From positions 310,001-374,000 of the forward strand of contig JAFLBS010000004.1 in the NCBI GenBank assembly GCA_017303755.1: DNA of 64,000 nt. Reading direction: 5' to 3'. Shown here one piece after another: positions 54,764 to 63,573 of this stretch. The notes beneath the pieces were generated by a model. It was not told where the DNA came from and ran no database searches. It worked only from the letters and a program-made list of their open reading frames with translations. The translations under genes were made by a program, and so were the position numbers. The stretch's first letter is position 1. Every line of letters begins with the position of its first letter. The stretch comes from Flavobacteriales bacterium. GTDB taxonomy: Bacteria; Bacteroidota; Bacteroidia; Flavobacteriales; Flavobacteriaceae.

Positions 54764-54775
54764 TAACCACATAAT

Positions 54776-54806
54776 AGAGGCATTCAAATGAATGCCTCTT
54801 TTTTTT
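54776..54806 (+). terminator. Terminator of the 52172 gene
   Basis: AGAGGCATTC (54776-54785), loop AAAT, GAATGCCTCT (54790-54799), then a T run. Confidence 0.9.
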
Positions 54807-55290
54807 GAATATATAAATTAGTCGCTTGAATTGTCTACTTGAGATAAATAGTAAAAACTCAACAGATAGGCTTCTAAAAAGACAGATTTCATCGACTTTT
54901 AGATGCTAATCAGTTAACAATTACATCTACATCATAAGATTTTATCTAATTTTCAAATCTAGTAATTACATAATTATTTATACCTATAATTATAATTAAT
55001 GTATTTTTTGTGTTATTTTTTTACTAAATAGGTAAATTTCACTCCAGTAAAGTCTTCAAATAAAGAAAATCACCTATACATTTACACAACATATCATGTA
55101 AAACTAATGTTTTGACTGCTACAAGTAAGAAAGTAATGCAATGGTTCTACTATTTAATTCACAGCAATAACAAACCATTTCAAGAAATATCGAGAGTAAC
55201 ATTTTACTGTATAGTTTTTATACACTTATAATAAGATTGTTTTCAAAAAAGTGCGATTAAATTTGGTAATTAACTAAAATCAAACAATTT
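54807..55290. other. AT-rich spacer without a gene
   Basis: About 480 bases with no credible ORF on either strand, no tRNA-like fold and none of the repeat families seen elsewhere. It contains the promoter at 55237-55265. The rest is featureless to the eye. It could hold a small RNA or a long regulatory leader, but nothing in it shows this. Confidence 0.6.
55237..55265 (+). promoter_or_regulatory. Housekeeping promoter (TTG-N18-TAAATTTG) of the 1300-residue T9SS gene
   Basis: TTG at 55237-55239 and TAAATTTG at 55258-55265, 25 bases before the ATG: a full Bacteroidota primary-sigma match. Confidence 0.7.
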
Positions 55291-58200
55291 ATGAAAAAAT
55301 TTTTATTATTAATCTTCCTATTGACTATTTCAATGGGACAATCTCAAGTCCTACTACAAGGATTTGAATCCGGTGGGATTGACGGAGGTCCTTTTGGCGG
55401 AATGCCAGCACCTACGATAGTAACTGGAACTGGATCCAACACCAGCCAAGTCCTAAGAATTGATGGTAATACAACAGGTCAACCATGGCAAGGGATAAAT
55501 TTGTTTTTGTCACCTTCTGTAGATTTAACAACGAATAAAACATTGACTATGGATGTGCTTTCGAGTACACCCATCACATTTTTGGTTAAAGCCACTACTG
55601 GAGCAGGATTTCCTGCAGCTTCTGTTACCCACAATGGTGATGGCACGTGGCAAACACTGTCTTTTACATTCAACACCTCATTAGACGGTCAAGTAGCTAA
55701 TCCTACTGGTACCTATTCGGGTTTTGTAATACATGCTTATTGGGAAGTAGGCAGAACGCAGTTCTTTTCTCCAACAACTTGTCCTACGCCACCAAGAACA
55801 TTTTTTGTCGATAATATAAGAGAGCCTTCTTTACTTCCTCCTGCAACAGTAGGTACTTTTACCGTACCCACTAAGAATGCTGGAGACCCTAATTTTTTCT
55901 TAACACCTCCAACTTCTAATAATACGAGTCCATTCACGTATTCAAGCAGCAATAATGCTATAGCAAACATTATTAACGGAAATGAAGTGCAGGTAGGTGT
56001 TGGCGGAACTTGCACTATTACGGCATCTCAAGTTTCTGATGGAACCTTTGCTGCAACATCAAGTACAGCAACTTTTGAAGTAATCTCTCTTAGTCCTCCA
56101 CAACCTGTTGGATTTGTTGCAAATAGTCCAACATCTTCAAGTGTATTTTTGGCTTGTGGGCCAAATAATGCAGGTAGTGGTGATGTAGTTTACAGATTAT
56201 TTTATTCACCAACAGCCACAGCACCCGCAAATCCTCTAACTGCCACTGAATATACTTTTGGTAGTACAGGAGGTGATGGAAATGGTCTTAGTGCATTTGG
56301 ATTTGTTTTAACTGGATTGAATTCGGGAACACCTTATACGTTCTGGTTGTATCAGTTTAATACTGTAACTGGATTATATTCCCCTCCAAATTCAGTAACA
56401 GCAACAACTACATCTGGAACTAGCGTACCACAACCAGTTGGCCTTGTGGCACTCAACCCTTCCGTATCAAGTATATTTTTAGCTGTTGGCCCTAACAATT
56501 TGGGTGGAACTATAGTTTATAGATTATTCTATTCACCAACAGCCACAGCTCCAGCAAACCCTTTAACCGCAACGCAATACGCTTTTGGGACTACTCCTGG
56601 TGATGGTAATGGTACTAATGCCTTTGGATTTAATTTAGGTGGTCTTAATCCGGCAACACCTTATACTTTTTGGTTGTATCAATTTAATACTGCAACTAGT
56701 ATATACTCTCTTCCTGCTATAGCATCCAATACAACATTAAATCCACCACCTGCGCTAATACCACCAACAACTAATGCACCAGTGCCTACGCGTAATCCTG
56801 CAAATGTTGTTTCAATTTATAGCAATACTTATTCTAATGTAGCAACAAATTATGATCCAAATTGGGGTCAATCTGGTCATACTTTAGTGAACCCTTCATT
56901 TGAAGCGGTATCAGGTTCTGGAAATACTATTTTGCATTATCCAAATTTTAACTACCAAGGTACCGAACTTACAGCCTCTAACCTATCTGACATGGAATTT
57001 TTGCATGTTGACCTTTGGACAAATGCTCCATCATCGTATGCTACAATTCAAGTAAGCCCAATTAACAACGGCTCTGGCCCGGCGGAAGTTTTAGTTACTT
57101 TAAATCAAATTCAAGGACAATGGCTTAGCGTGGATATACCTAAAAGTGCTTTTAGTGGGATGACATGGGATAGCGTATTTCAAATGAAATTTGCTGCCAA
57201 TGGTCCGGGAAGTAACACCCCAGTAGATATCTATTTAGATAATGTCTATTTTTGGAAAAACCCTGGTGTAAGTACAGATGCTACTTTAAGTGATTTGCAA
57301 GTAGATTTTGCAACTGTAAGTGGATTTAGTCCTTCAACACAAACGTATACCTATACTGTGCCTTTTGGTACAACAATTATTCCTCAGATTACATCTGCAA
57401 CTACAAATAATGGGGCGGCAGTGGCTGTTATAAATCAAGCTACATCTTTACCGGGTAGTGCAACTGTTGTTGTTACAGCAGAAGATGATTCTGTTATACT
57501 TACTTACACGGTGAATTTCGGGTTTCCTCCTCCACCAGCTCAACCGGTAGGATTTGTGGCGCAAAACCCAACACCTACCACTTCGTTCTTAGCATGTGGT
57601 CCTAATAACGTGGATGGCAATGTAATTTACAGATTGTTTTATTCTCCAACAATCTCTGCTCCTGCAAATCCATTAACCGCTACTGAATATGTTTTTGGAT
57701 CTACTGCTGGCGATGGAAATAGCGTTGCTCCTTTTGGATTTGTTATTTCTGGACTTGCACCTAGTACCAATTATACGTACTGGTTATATCAATATAATAC
57801 TGCAGAAGCCCAATTCTCAGTTCCAGCAATTGCAACGTTATCTACTTTATGTTTACCAGTAAATTGGTATATTGATGTTGATGGAGATGGATTTGGAGTT
57901 GATTCAACAGTAGTCACTTCTTGTAATTCTCCTGGCGCAACCTATGTATTAGTAGGTGGCGATTGTAACGATAGCAATAATACAGTTTATCCAGGTGCGC
58001 CAGAAGTTTGTTATGATGGTCTAGACAATGATTGCGACGGTACTATCGACGAAGGTTGTACGCCAATCATTTCTGTACTTCAAACTGCTTCATGTGGTTC
58101 AACATTATCTTCAATCAACCAACAAATCTTTGCGAATTTGGTGGCTGGGGCTCAAGGTTATCGATTCAGAGTAACAGACATGTCAAACATGCAAGTGCAA

Positions 58201-59193
58201 ACTATTGACAGAAACTTACGTGTATTCCAATTGACTCAATTAACTAATTATGCTTTTGATAGAACCTATCAAGTTGAAGTTTCGATACGTTACAACAATG
58301 TATGGCAACCGTTCTATGGTGCACCATGTACCGTAACTACTCCGGCAGCAACTACTCAGGTTCAAGCGGCTCAATGTGGTGGAACTTTGACTACTATTGG
58401 AGATGCTATTTATGCCAACAATGTTCCTTTTGCAACAGGCTATAAATTCAGAATCACGAATTTATTGACTTCAGCACAAGAGGAAGTTGAGCGTCCGCTT
58501 AGAGACATTAAAATGACTCAAACGTCAATCGCTGAATTCAATTCTACGTATTCAATTGAAGTTGCAGTTAGAAACACTAACGGATTGTATTTGCCTTACG
58601 GAACACCTTGTAACATTACTACACCAAGTTTCCCAACTACACAGTTGCAATTGGCACAGTGTGATGTTACATTAACCAATCCAAATACAGTTATTTATGC
58701 TGATTCTTATGTTGGAGCAACTACTTATCGATTTAGATTTACAAATACATCTTTAGAGTATACATATCAATTTGACAAACCGCTTCGTTCGTTTGCTTTG
58801 AATACCGTTCCAGGATTGTTACCAGGAGAAACGTATTCAGTACAAGTAAGTGTTGAAATTGGTGGTGTATTTGGTCCATTCGGAAAAGTATGTACACTTA
58901 CCACTCCAGGATCAGCAAGAGCAACCGAAACAACAAAACCAGCATTATCATTCAATGCTATTGTATCGCCAAATCCATTTGGAGAAAGCTTCGGATTGGA
59001 AGTAACCGTTTCAACAGAAGAAACTATCCAAGTGAAAGTATACGATATGTTAGGTAAATTAATAGAAAGTAGAGAAGTTGATTCAACTACTATTTCTGAA
59101 CTACAAATCGGAGCTGCTTATCCATCTGGAGTATACAATGTAATTGTAGCTCAAGGTGAAGAAGTGAAAACGATGAGAGTAATCAAACGTTAA
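55291..59193 (+). CDS. Large multidomain T9SS-secreted protein with MopE-type calcium motif
   Basis: A 1300-residue secreted protein. A signal peptide (ending MGQSQ) is followed by a carbohydrate-binding-like beta-sandwich (FFVDNIRE at about 170). Three fibronectin-like repeats each open QPVGFVA or QPVGLVA and contain VYRLFYSPT and YTFWLYQFNT. A second beta-sandwich (VDIYLDNVYFWKN) and a cadherin-like domain with LTYTVNFG lie between them. A MopE/putative metal-binding motif follows (DVDGDGFG, GDCNDSN, CYDGLDNDCDG). Three repeats of about 90 residues carry RFRVT or KFRITN and RxLRxxxL. The end is a type A T9SS domain from VSPNPFGESFGL to KTMRVIKR. It is probably a surface-displayed binding protein. 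Confidence 0.88.
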   Translation: MKKFLLLIFLLTISMGQSQVLLQGFESGGIDGGPFGGMPAPTIVTGTGSNTSQVLRIDGNTTGQPWQGINLFLSPSVDLTTNKTLTMDVLSSTPITFLVKATTGAGFPAASVTHNGDGTWQTLSFTFNTSLDGQVANPTGTYSGFVIHAYWEVGRTQFFSPTTCPTPPRTFFVDNIREPSLLPPATVGTFTVPTKNAGDPNFFLTPPTSNNTSPFTYSSSNNAIANIINGNEVQVGVGGTCTITASQVSDGTFAATSSTATFEVISLSPPQPVGFVANSPTSSSVFLACGPNNAGSGDVVYRLFYSPTATAPANPLTATEYTFGSTGGDGNGLSAFGFVLTGLNSGTPYTFWLYQFNTVTGLYSPPNSVTATTTSGTSVPQPVGLVALNPSVSSIFLAVGPNNLGGTIVYRLFYSPTATAPANPLTATQYAFGTTPGDGNGTNAFGFNLGGLNPATPYTFWLYQFNTATSIYSLPAIASNTTLNPPPALIPPTTNAPVPTRNPANVVSIYSNTYSNVATNYDPNWGQSGHTLVNPSFEAVSGSGNTILHYPNFNYQGTELTASNLSDMEFLHVDLWTNAPSSYATIQVSPINNGSGPAEVLVTLNQIQGQWLSVDIPKSAFSGMTWDSVFQMKFAANGPGSNTPVDIYLDNVYFWKNPGVSTDATLSDLQVDFATVSGFSPSTQTYTYTVPFGTTIIPQITSATTNNGAAVAVINQATSLPGSATVVVTAEDDSVILTYTVNFGFPPPPAQPVGFVAQNPTPTTSFLACGPNNVDGNVIYRLFYSPTISAPANPLTATEYVFGSTAGDGNSVAPFGFVISGLAPSTNYTYWLYQYNTAEAQFSVPAIATLSTLCLPVNWYIDVDGDGFGVDSTVVTSCNSPGATYVLVGGDCNDSNNTVYPGAPEVCYDGLDNDCDGTIDEGCTPIISVLQTASCGSTLSSINQQIFANLVAGAQGYRFRVTDMSNMQVQTIDRNLRVFQLTQLTNYAFDRTYQVEVSIRYNNVWQPFYGAPCTVTTPAATTQVQAAQCGGTLTTIGDAIYANNVPFATGYKFRITNLLTSAQEEVERPLRDIKMTQTSIAEFNSTYSIEVAVRNTNGLYLPYGTPCNITTPSFPTTQLQLAQCDVTLTNPNTVIYADSYVGATTYRFRFTNTSLEYTYQFDKPLRSFALNTVPGLLPGETYSVQVSVEIGGVFGPFGKVCTLTTPGSARATETTKPALSFNAIVSPNPFGESFGLEVTVSTEETIQVKVYDMLGKLIESREVDSTTISELQIGAAYPSGVYNVIVAQGEEVKTMRVIKR

Positions 59194-59214
59194 AACAATA
59201 ATTAATTATAATTT

Positions 59215-59246
59215 AAAAATGCCTCTCTTTTTTGAGGGGCGTTTTT
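59215..59246 (+). terminator. Terminator between the 55291 and 59277 genes
   Basis: GCCTCTC (59221-59227) pairs with GAGGGGC (59234-59240), with one G-T pair, with A's before and GTTTTT after. Confidence 0.8.
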
Positions 59247-59276
59247 GATTATATTTTTTGAAAAAAATAAATGCAT

Positions 59277-61544
59277 ATGAAAAAATTAAAAATTGTATTC
59301 ACTCTAATTTGCATTTGGTTTTCAATAGATGCTGTTCAGGCTCAAGTCGGAATTGGAACTTTAGTTCCCGAAGGCGCTTTAGACATTACTTCTTCGACAG
59401 ATGGATTGTTAATTCCGCGTATAGCATTAGTAAATACAACAACAGTAACTGTTTCGACAGGAACTGCCTCAGAATTAGTTTATAACACTGCTACAAGTGG
59501 AGATGTTACACCAGGATTTTATTATTTAAGTACAGCTACTGGTCCGTGGGTTCGATTAGGAACTAGTGTATCGGGTTGGCTTACCACAGGAAATACAGAT
59601 ATTGTTGATGGAACCAACTTCCTCGGAACGGCGGCTGCAACCAATGTAGACGTAGCTTTTAGAAGAAACAATTTACCTGCAGGAAAAATTGGATTAACTA
59701 GTACTTCTTTTGGTGTTGGTGCTTTGAATGTAGGCGCAACCACTAATAGTACAGCGTTTGGAACCAATGCGTTAACCCTTAACACAGCTGGAAATAATGT
59801 GGCGGTTGGAAATAATTCATTAGCAGCAAATACGACAGGTACTCTAAATACGAGCGTGGGAAGTAGTGCATTGGCAGGAAATTCAACAGGAGGAAATAAT
59901 ATAGCTATTGGAAGCGGTACATTAGTACTAAATACAACAGGTGCTACTAATGTAGCTATTGGGAATAGTACATTAGCTGCTAATCTTACAGGAATTCAAA
60001 ATACCGGTGTAGGACATAATGCCCTGTTACTAAATACTGGAAGTGCATCAACAGCTATTGGATTTGAAGCTTTAAGGGCAAATACAACTGGAAATAATGG
60101 AATAGCTATAGGTTTCCGAGCTTTGTCGGGCAATACCACTGCAAGTAACAATACGGCTGTTGGATTTGAAAGCATGGTAAGTAATTCTACTGGCGCCGAA
60201 AATACGGCTGTAGGTTTTCAATCTTCAAGATTTAATTTCACTGGAGCTAGAAATACTGCAATGGGGCATATCGCTTTAAATAACAATACAGGAAGTGAAA
60301 ATACAGCATTTGGACATAGTGCTTTAGTAGGAATTAATCAACCTGCTTCAAGATTCAATACTGCAATAGGATATCAAGCAATGTTTGCAGTTGGTTTACC
60401 TCCTTTTGTTGCTACTACTAATGTTGTTGCTGTCGGAGCCAACGCACTTTTTCAAAACAGAGCTTCCAACACCACTGCAGTAGGATACAATGCATTACAA
60501 GGGCAAATTTCTGGAGGCACCGGAAATACTGGTGTTGGATTTAGCGTTTTAAACAACAATGCCAACGGTGACAATAATACTGCTGTTGGTAATGAAGCAG
60601 GATTTGCTGCAGTAGGAAGTGGAAATACGTTAATTGGATATTTTGCCGGAAGATTTGCAACCAGCACTACTGGGGCAAGTACTTTCGTTGGACATCAAGC
60701 TGGTCAAGGGAGCACTGGAGCAAATAATACAGCAATTGGACACAACTCCTTAATAGCAACGGGAGCTTCAGCTAATAATGTTGCTGTGGGAAATAATACT
60801 TTAACCGCAAACACATCCACAAATAATACAGCAATAGGATTTAGTGCTTTAGTTGGAAATGTAACAGGAACAGGAAACGTGGCCATTGGTAATCAAGCGG
60901 GGTTTTCAGAAACGGGTTCGAATAAGTTATACATTTCAAATTCCGCTACCACTCCAACTACTTCATTAGTTTATGGAGAATTTAGTCCAACGCGAATTTT
61001 ACGTACCAATAGTACCTTCCAAATTGGTGATCCTGCAACAACGGGTTATGTTTTTCCGGTGGCACGCGGAACGGTTAATCAATATTTAGCTAGTGATGCC
61101 AGTGGTGTTTTAAATTGGGTTTCTCCTAGTGGAACCAACTTATTATCAGCTGTTAGAACCAATATAAGCGCGAATCAAGCATTGACAACTGCTGGATGGC
61201 AACTCATTACATATGATACCGTTGTGATTGATACGAATACCGAATTTGCAGGTAATCGATTTACAGCCACACGAGCTGGAATTTATGAAATCAATGCAGG
61301 CTATCATACGGACAATCAAAGTAACCTTCAGTTTTACTCTATTGGTGTGTATGTTAATGGTAGTTTATACCAACAAAATAGTGGAAATCATAGCAATTTA
61401 GGGCCAGTTTCAAGAACAATCAATTGCATTGTAAACTTGCCTGTGGGTGGTTATGTAGAAATTTTTGCTGAGAATTATCAAACGGGAGTTCAAATTGACT
61501 CTTTCTCTGGAAAAAGTTATTTTGAAGTAAAACAGCTTAGATAA
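59277..61544 (+). CDS. Fibre-like protein with YadA-head-like repeats and a C1q-like end
   Basis: A 755-residue protein. The ATG at 59277 (MKKLKIVF) gives the cleaner signal peptide, ending DAVQAQ; an alternative ATG lies six bases upstream. The family opening VGIGTLVPEGALDI and LLIPRIAL is followed by about 25 units of 16 residues of the type NTAVGxxALxxNTTGxx, closely like the Hep_Hag head repeats of trimeric autotransporter adhesins. There is no autotransporter barrel. The last 130 residues form a C1q/TNF-like jelly roll (AGIYEINAGYH, SIGVYVNGSLY, NLPVGGYVEIFAENY, YFEVKQLR), which favours a trimer. It is likely a surface fibre. Confidence 0.8.
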   Translation: MKKLKIVFTLICIWFSIDAVQAQVGIGTLVPEGALDITSSTDGLLIPRIALVNTTTVTVSTGTASELVYNTATSGDVTPGFYYLSTATGPWVRLGTSVSGWLTTGNTDIVDGTNFLGTAAATNVDVAFRRNNLPAGKIGLTSTSFGVGALNVGATTNSTAFGTNALTLNTAGNNVAVGNNSLAANTTGTLNTSVGSSALAGNSTGGNNIAIGSGTLVLNTTGATNVAIGNSTLAANLTGIQNTGVGHNALLLNTGSASTAIGFEALRANTTGNNGIAIGFRALSGNTTASNNTAVGFESMVSNSTGAENTAVGFQSSRFNFTGARNTAMGHIALNNNTGSENTAFGHSALVGINQPASRFNTAIGYQAMFAVGLPPFVATTNVVAVGANALFQNRASNTTAVGYNALQGQISGGTGNTGVGFSVLNNNANGDNNTAVGNEAGFAAVGSGNTLIGYFAGRFATSTTGASTFVGHQAGQGSTGANNTAIGHNSLIATGASANNVAVGNNTLTANTSTNNTAIGFSALVGNVTGTGNVAIGNQAGFSETGSNKLYISNSATTPTTSLVYGEFSPTRILRTNSTFQIGDPATTGYVFPVARGTVNQYLASDASGVLNWVSPSGTNLLSAVRTNISANQALTTAGWQLITYDTVVIDTNTEFAGNRFTATRAGIYEINAGYHTDNQSNLQFYSIGVYVNGSLYQQNSGNHSNLGPVSRTINCIVNLPVGGYVEIFAENYQTGVQIDSFSGKSYFEVKQLR

Positions 61545-61574
61545 AAAAGAGCCATTGGCTGGCTTTCAATTTAC
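61545..61574 (+). terminator. Weak terminator after the 59277 gene
   Basis: AGCCA (61550-61554) and TGGCT (61560-61564), with A's upstream and TTCAATTT downstream. The stem is short. Confidence 0.5.
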
Positions 61575-61611
61575 TTTTAGTGAAGAACACTTTTGAGAAT
61601 GCTTTTTTTTG

Positions 61612-61839
61612 CCACGAATTCACAAATTAATAAATAACGTGAGTTCGATATAAAAAACAAAGAAACATTCAAAATTTTACACGAATTACACTAATTAACA
61701 CGAATTGAAGATGGAAAATTACACCAATAAATCTGATAAATCAGATTTTAATTCGTGAAATTTAATTGTTAAATTATGATTCGTGTAAATTCGTGCAATT
61801 CGTGTTTAAATTTAAATATGCTTACGTCGAACTCACGTT
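61612..61839. repeat. Nested inverted-repeat cluster (CACGAATT and TAACGTGAGTTCGA arms)
   Basis: The 715-base spacer 61545-62259 holds no credible gene. TAACGTGAGTTCGA at about 61636 is exactly matched by TCGAACTCACGTTA at about 61826. Between them several CACGAATT and AATTCGTG words form further arms, such as ACACGAATTACAC against GTGTAAATTCGTG. The same words occur at 1849 and 24241. It looks like a multi-unit copy of a dispersed flavobacterial repeat. Confidence 0.65.
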
Positions 61840-61940
61840 AAATAGCAAAATAAATAGTAGTTCCTCTGCGATGAACATTCGAATTGAATCAAATGTTTAC
61901 ATTGAACTCCAGTATAAAATTTTACTTTTAAATAATAAAA

Positions 61941-61967
61941 AAAACACTGAATATCAGTGTTTTTTTA
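61941..61967. terminator. Hairpin AAAACACTGA/TCAGTGTTTT
   Basis: Ten-base arms (61941-61950 and 61954-61963), a three-base loop and a T run. No gene obviously feeds it, so it may end a transcript from the repeat cluster or be the end of the 59277 mRNA. Confidence 0.6.
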
Positions 61968-62029
61968 TGCTTTTTTCTTTGAATTTGACCGTATGTCATT
62001 TAAGAAGAGTGTCAATGTAATTGGATTGC

Positions 62030-62180
62030 CCTAGCCCAGACCGAAGAGGAACGCTTTTTGCCAAAGCGATTGAGTTGTACTTGTTGGGATAAAGCGACCG
62101 AAGGAAGCTCTTAGCACAACTTAGTACAACCAATTGATTTAAAAAAACGTGTAACAAAGGGCTGGATTGGCTTCTAAAAA
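62030..62180 (+). repeat. Dispersed CCTAGCCCAGA element, copy 2
   Basis: It opens CCTAGCCCAGACCGAAGAGG, then AAAGCGA, TTGTTGG, AAAGCGACCGAAGGAAGCTC and GGGCTGGATTGGCTTC. The order of landmarks matches the copy at 22675. The opening word is complementary to the GGGCTGG word near the end, so the unit can fold back on itself. Confidence 0.65.
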
Positions 62181-62196
62181 AACTTTAGGAAAAAAA

Positions 62197-62230
62197 TAAG
62201 AGCAATTCTTGAAACTCAGAATTGCTCTTA
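62197..62230 (-). terminator. Terminator of the UbiB-family kinase gene
   Basis: TAAGAGCAATTCT (62197-62209) pairs with AGAATTGCTCTTA (62218-62230). On the minus strand a run of T's follows. Confidence 0.88.
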
Positions 62231-62259
62231 TCAACCTAACCAATAAACAAAACAACCAA

Positions 62260-63570
62260 TTATTTTAAGTATTTTTCAAACGTTTTGGTGTGTATGCGTG
62301 CTTTTAATTCGTGCAACAGATTGTACAACCCAAAAAAGGTTCTGTTGATGTATAAAAAGTGTTTTGAGCCTCGATTGCCGTTCATTTTTCGGAGTTGGGT
62401 GTCTTTGGCAAATTCCTCTCCCATAGTGGCTATTTTTCCGAAGAATTCTTCGTCTGAAAAGTCGAAAAACTCACCGTGAAAGGGTTTGGTAAACAAGCTC
62501 AATAAATCGTGGAACAGCTTTGTAAAATAGACGATTTCTTCTTTTGAATCATCAAGGCGCAAAATCTCTAATTCGTATAATTTTTCGTTGAATAGCTTCG
62601 GATTATCAATCACTTCGGGTTTGGCCAATTCGAAATACGGCACGTAAAATTCTTCTGGAACTTGTTTGATGCAACCGAAATCGATGGCTACTAACTTTCC
62701 GTCTTTATCAATTAAAAAATTCCCAGGATGCGGATCGGCGTGTACTTGTTTTAAATGGTGCATTTGGTACATGTAGAAATCCCACAACGCTTGTCCGATG
62801 GCATCGCCTTTGGCTCTATCGGTATTGTGAGCTGCAAATTCGGATAAATGTTCGCCTTCGATCCATTCCATTGTTAAAATCTTTTCGGAAGACAACTGTG
62901 GAAAATAGTTGGGAAAACGCAAATTATCGATGTTTTTGCACCAATCGGAAACTTCTAGGCTTTGTTTTAATTCTAGATTATAATCGGTTTCTTCGAGTAA
63001 TTTATCTTCTACTTCTTTGAAATACTTGTCTGAATCTTTTCCTTTGATGTTGAACATTCGAACTGCAAAAGGTTTTACCAAAGCCAAATCAGAACTGATA
63101 CTATCTGCAACACCTGGATATTGAATTTTAACCGCTAAAGTTTTACCGTTTTTTGTTGCTTTGTGCACTTGTCCGATACTTGCCGCATTAGTCGCATCAG
63201 GAGAAAAGGTATCAAAAAGCTCTTCTGGAAATTTACCTAAATACTTTTTAAATGTTTTTCGAACCAATGGTGCAGACAAAGGCGGAACAGAGAATTGAGA
63301 CAATGAAAATTTATCTACGTATTGTTGCGGCATGATGCTTTTGTCCATGCTGAGCATTTGAGCCACTTTGAGTGCACTGCCTTTGAGGTTTTTTAAACCG
63401 TCGTAAATATCTTCTGCATTATTTTCGTTGAGTTTGTCTTTGGTCAGCGATGGATTTACGATTTTTTCACCGTAATAGGCCATGTAGTTTCCGCCGACTT
63501 TGATTCCGGTTTTGACCAATTGACTGGCGCGTTCGATTTTGCTAGTTGGAATTTTATCTAATGTTTTCAT
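62260..63570 (-). CDS. ABC1/UbiB (AarF) family atypical kinase
   Basis: A 436-residue protein of the ADCK/UbiB family. The family hallmarks are visible: the KGSALKVAQMLS helix (variant of the KxGQ motif), the alanine-rich nucleotide loop NAASIGQVHKA, LAVKIQYPGV with the conserved lysine, the catalytic-loop-like HADPHPGNF, and the metal-binding IDFGCIK. The family supports isoprenoid-quinone or lipid metabolism in other organisms. Flavobacteria use menaquinone, so the exact role here is unknown. It starts three bases after the stop of the TetR-type gene and is surely cotranscribed with it. Confidence 0.93.
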   Translation of the reverse strand: MKTLDKIPTSKIERASQLVKTGIKVGGNYMAYYGEKIVNPSLTKDKLNENNAEDIYDGLKNLKGSALKVAQMLSMDKSIMPQQYVDKFSLSQFSVPPLSAPLVRKTFKKYLGKFPEELFDTFSPDATNAASIGQVHKATKNGKTLAVKIQYPGVADSISSDLALVKPFAVRMFNIKGKDSDKYFKEVEDKLLEETDYNLELKQSLEVSDWCKNIDNLRFPNYFPQLSSEKILTMEWIEGEHLSEFAAHNTDRAKGDAIGQALWDFYMYQMHHLKQVHADPHPGNFLIDKDGKLVAIDFGCIKQVPEEFYVPYFELAKPEVIDNPKLFNEKLYELEILRLDDSKEEIVYFTKLFHDLLSLFTKPFHGEFFDFSDEEFFGKIATMGEEFAKDTQLRKMNGNRGSKHFLYINRTFFGLYNLLHELKARIHTKTFEKYLK

Positions 63571-63573
63571 GAA

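Noticed and set aside
59277-61544. Classic trimeric autotransporter (YadA-type)
   Set aside because: The head-like repeats are there, but no C-terminal membrane-anchor barrel exists; the end is a C1q-like domain.
61766-62020. 84-residue plus-strand ORF
   Set aside because: It runs across the inverted-repeat cluster and a terminator hairpin and has no protein-like pattern, so it is a chance frame in repeat DNA.
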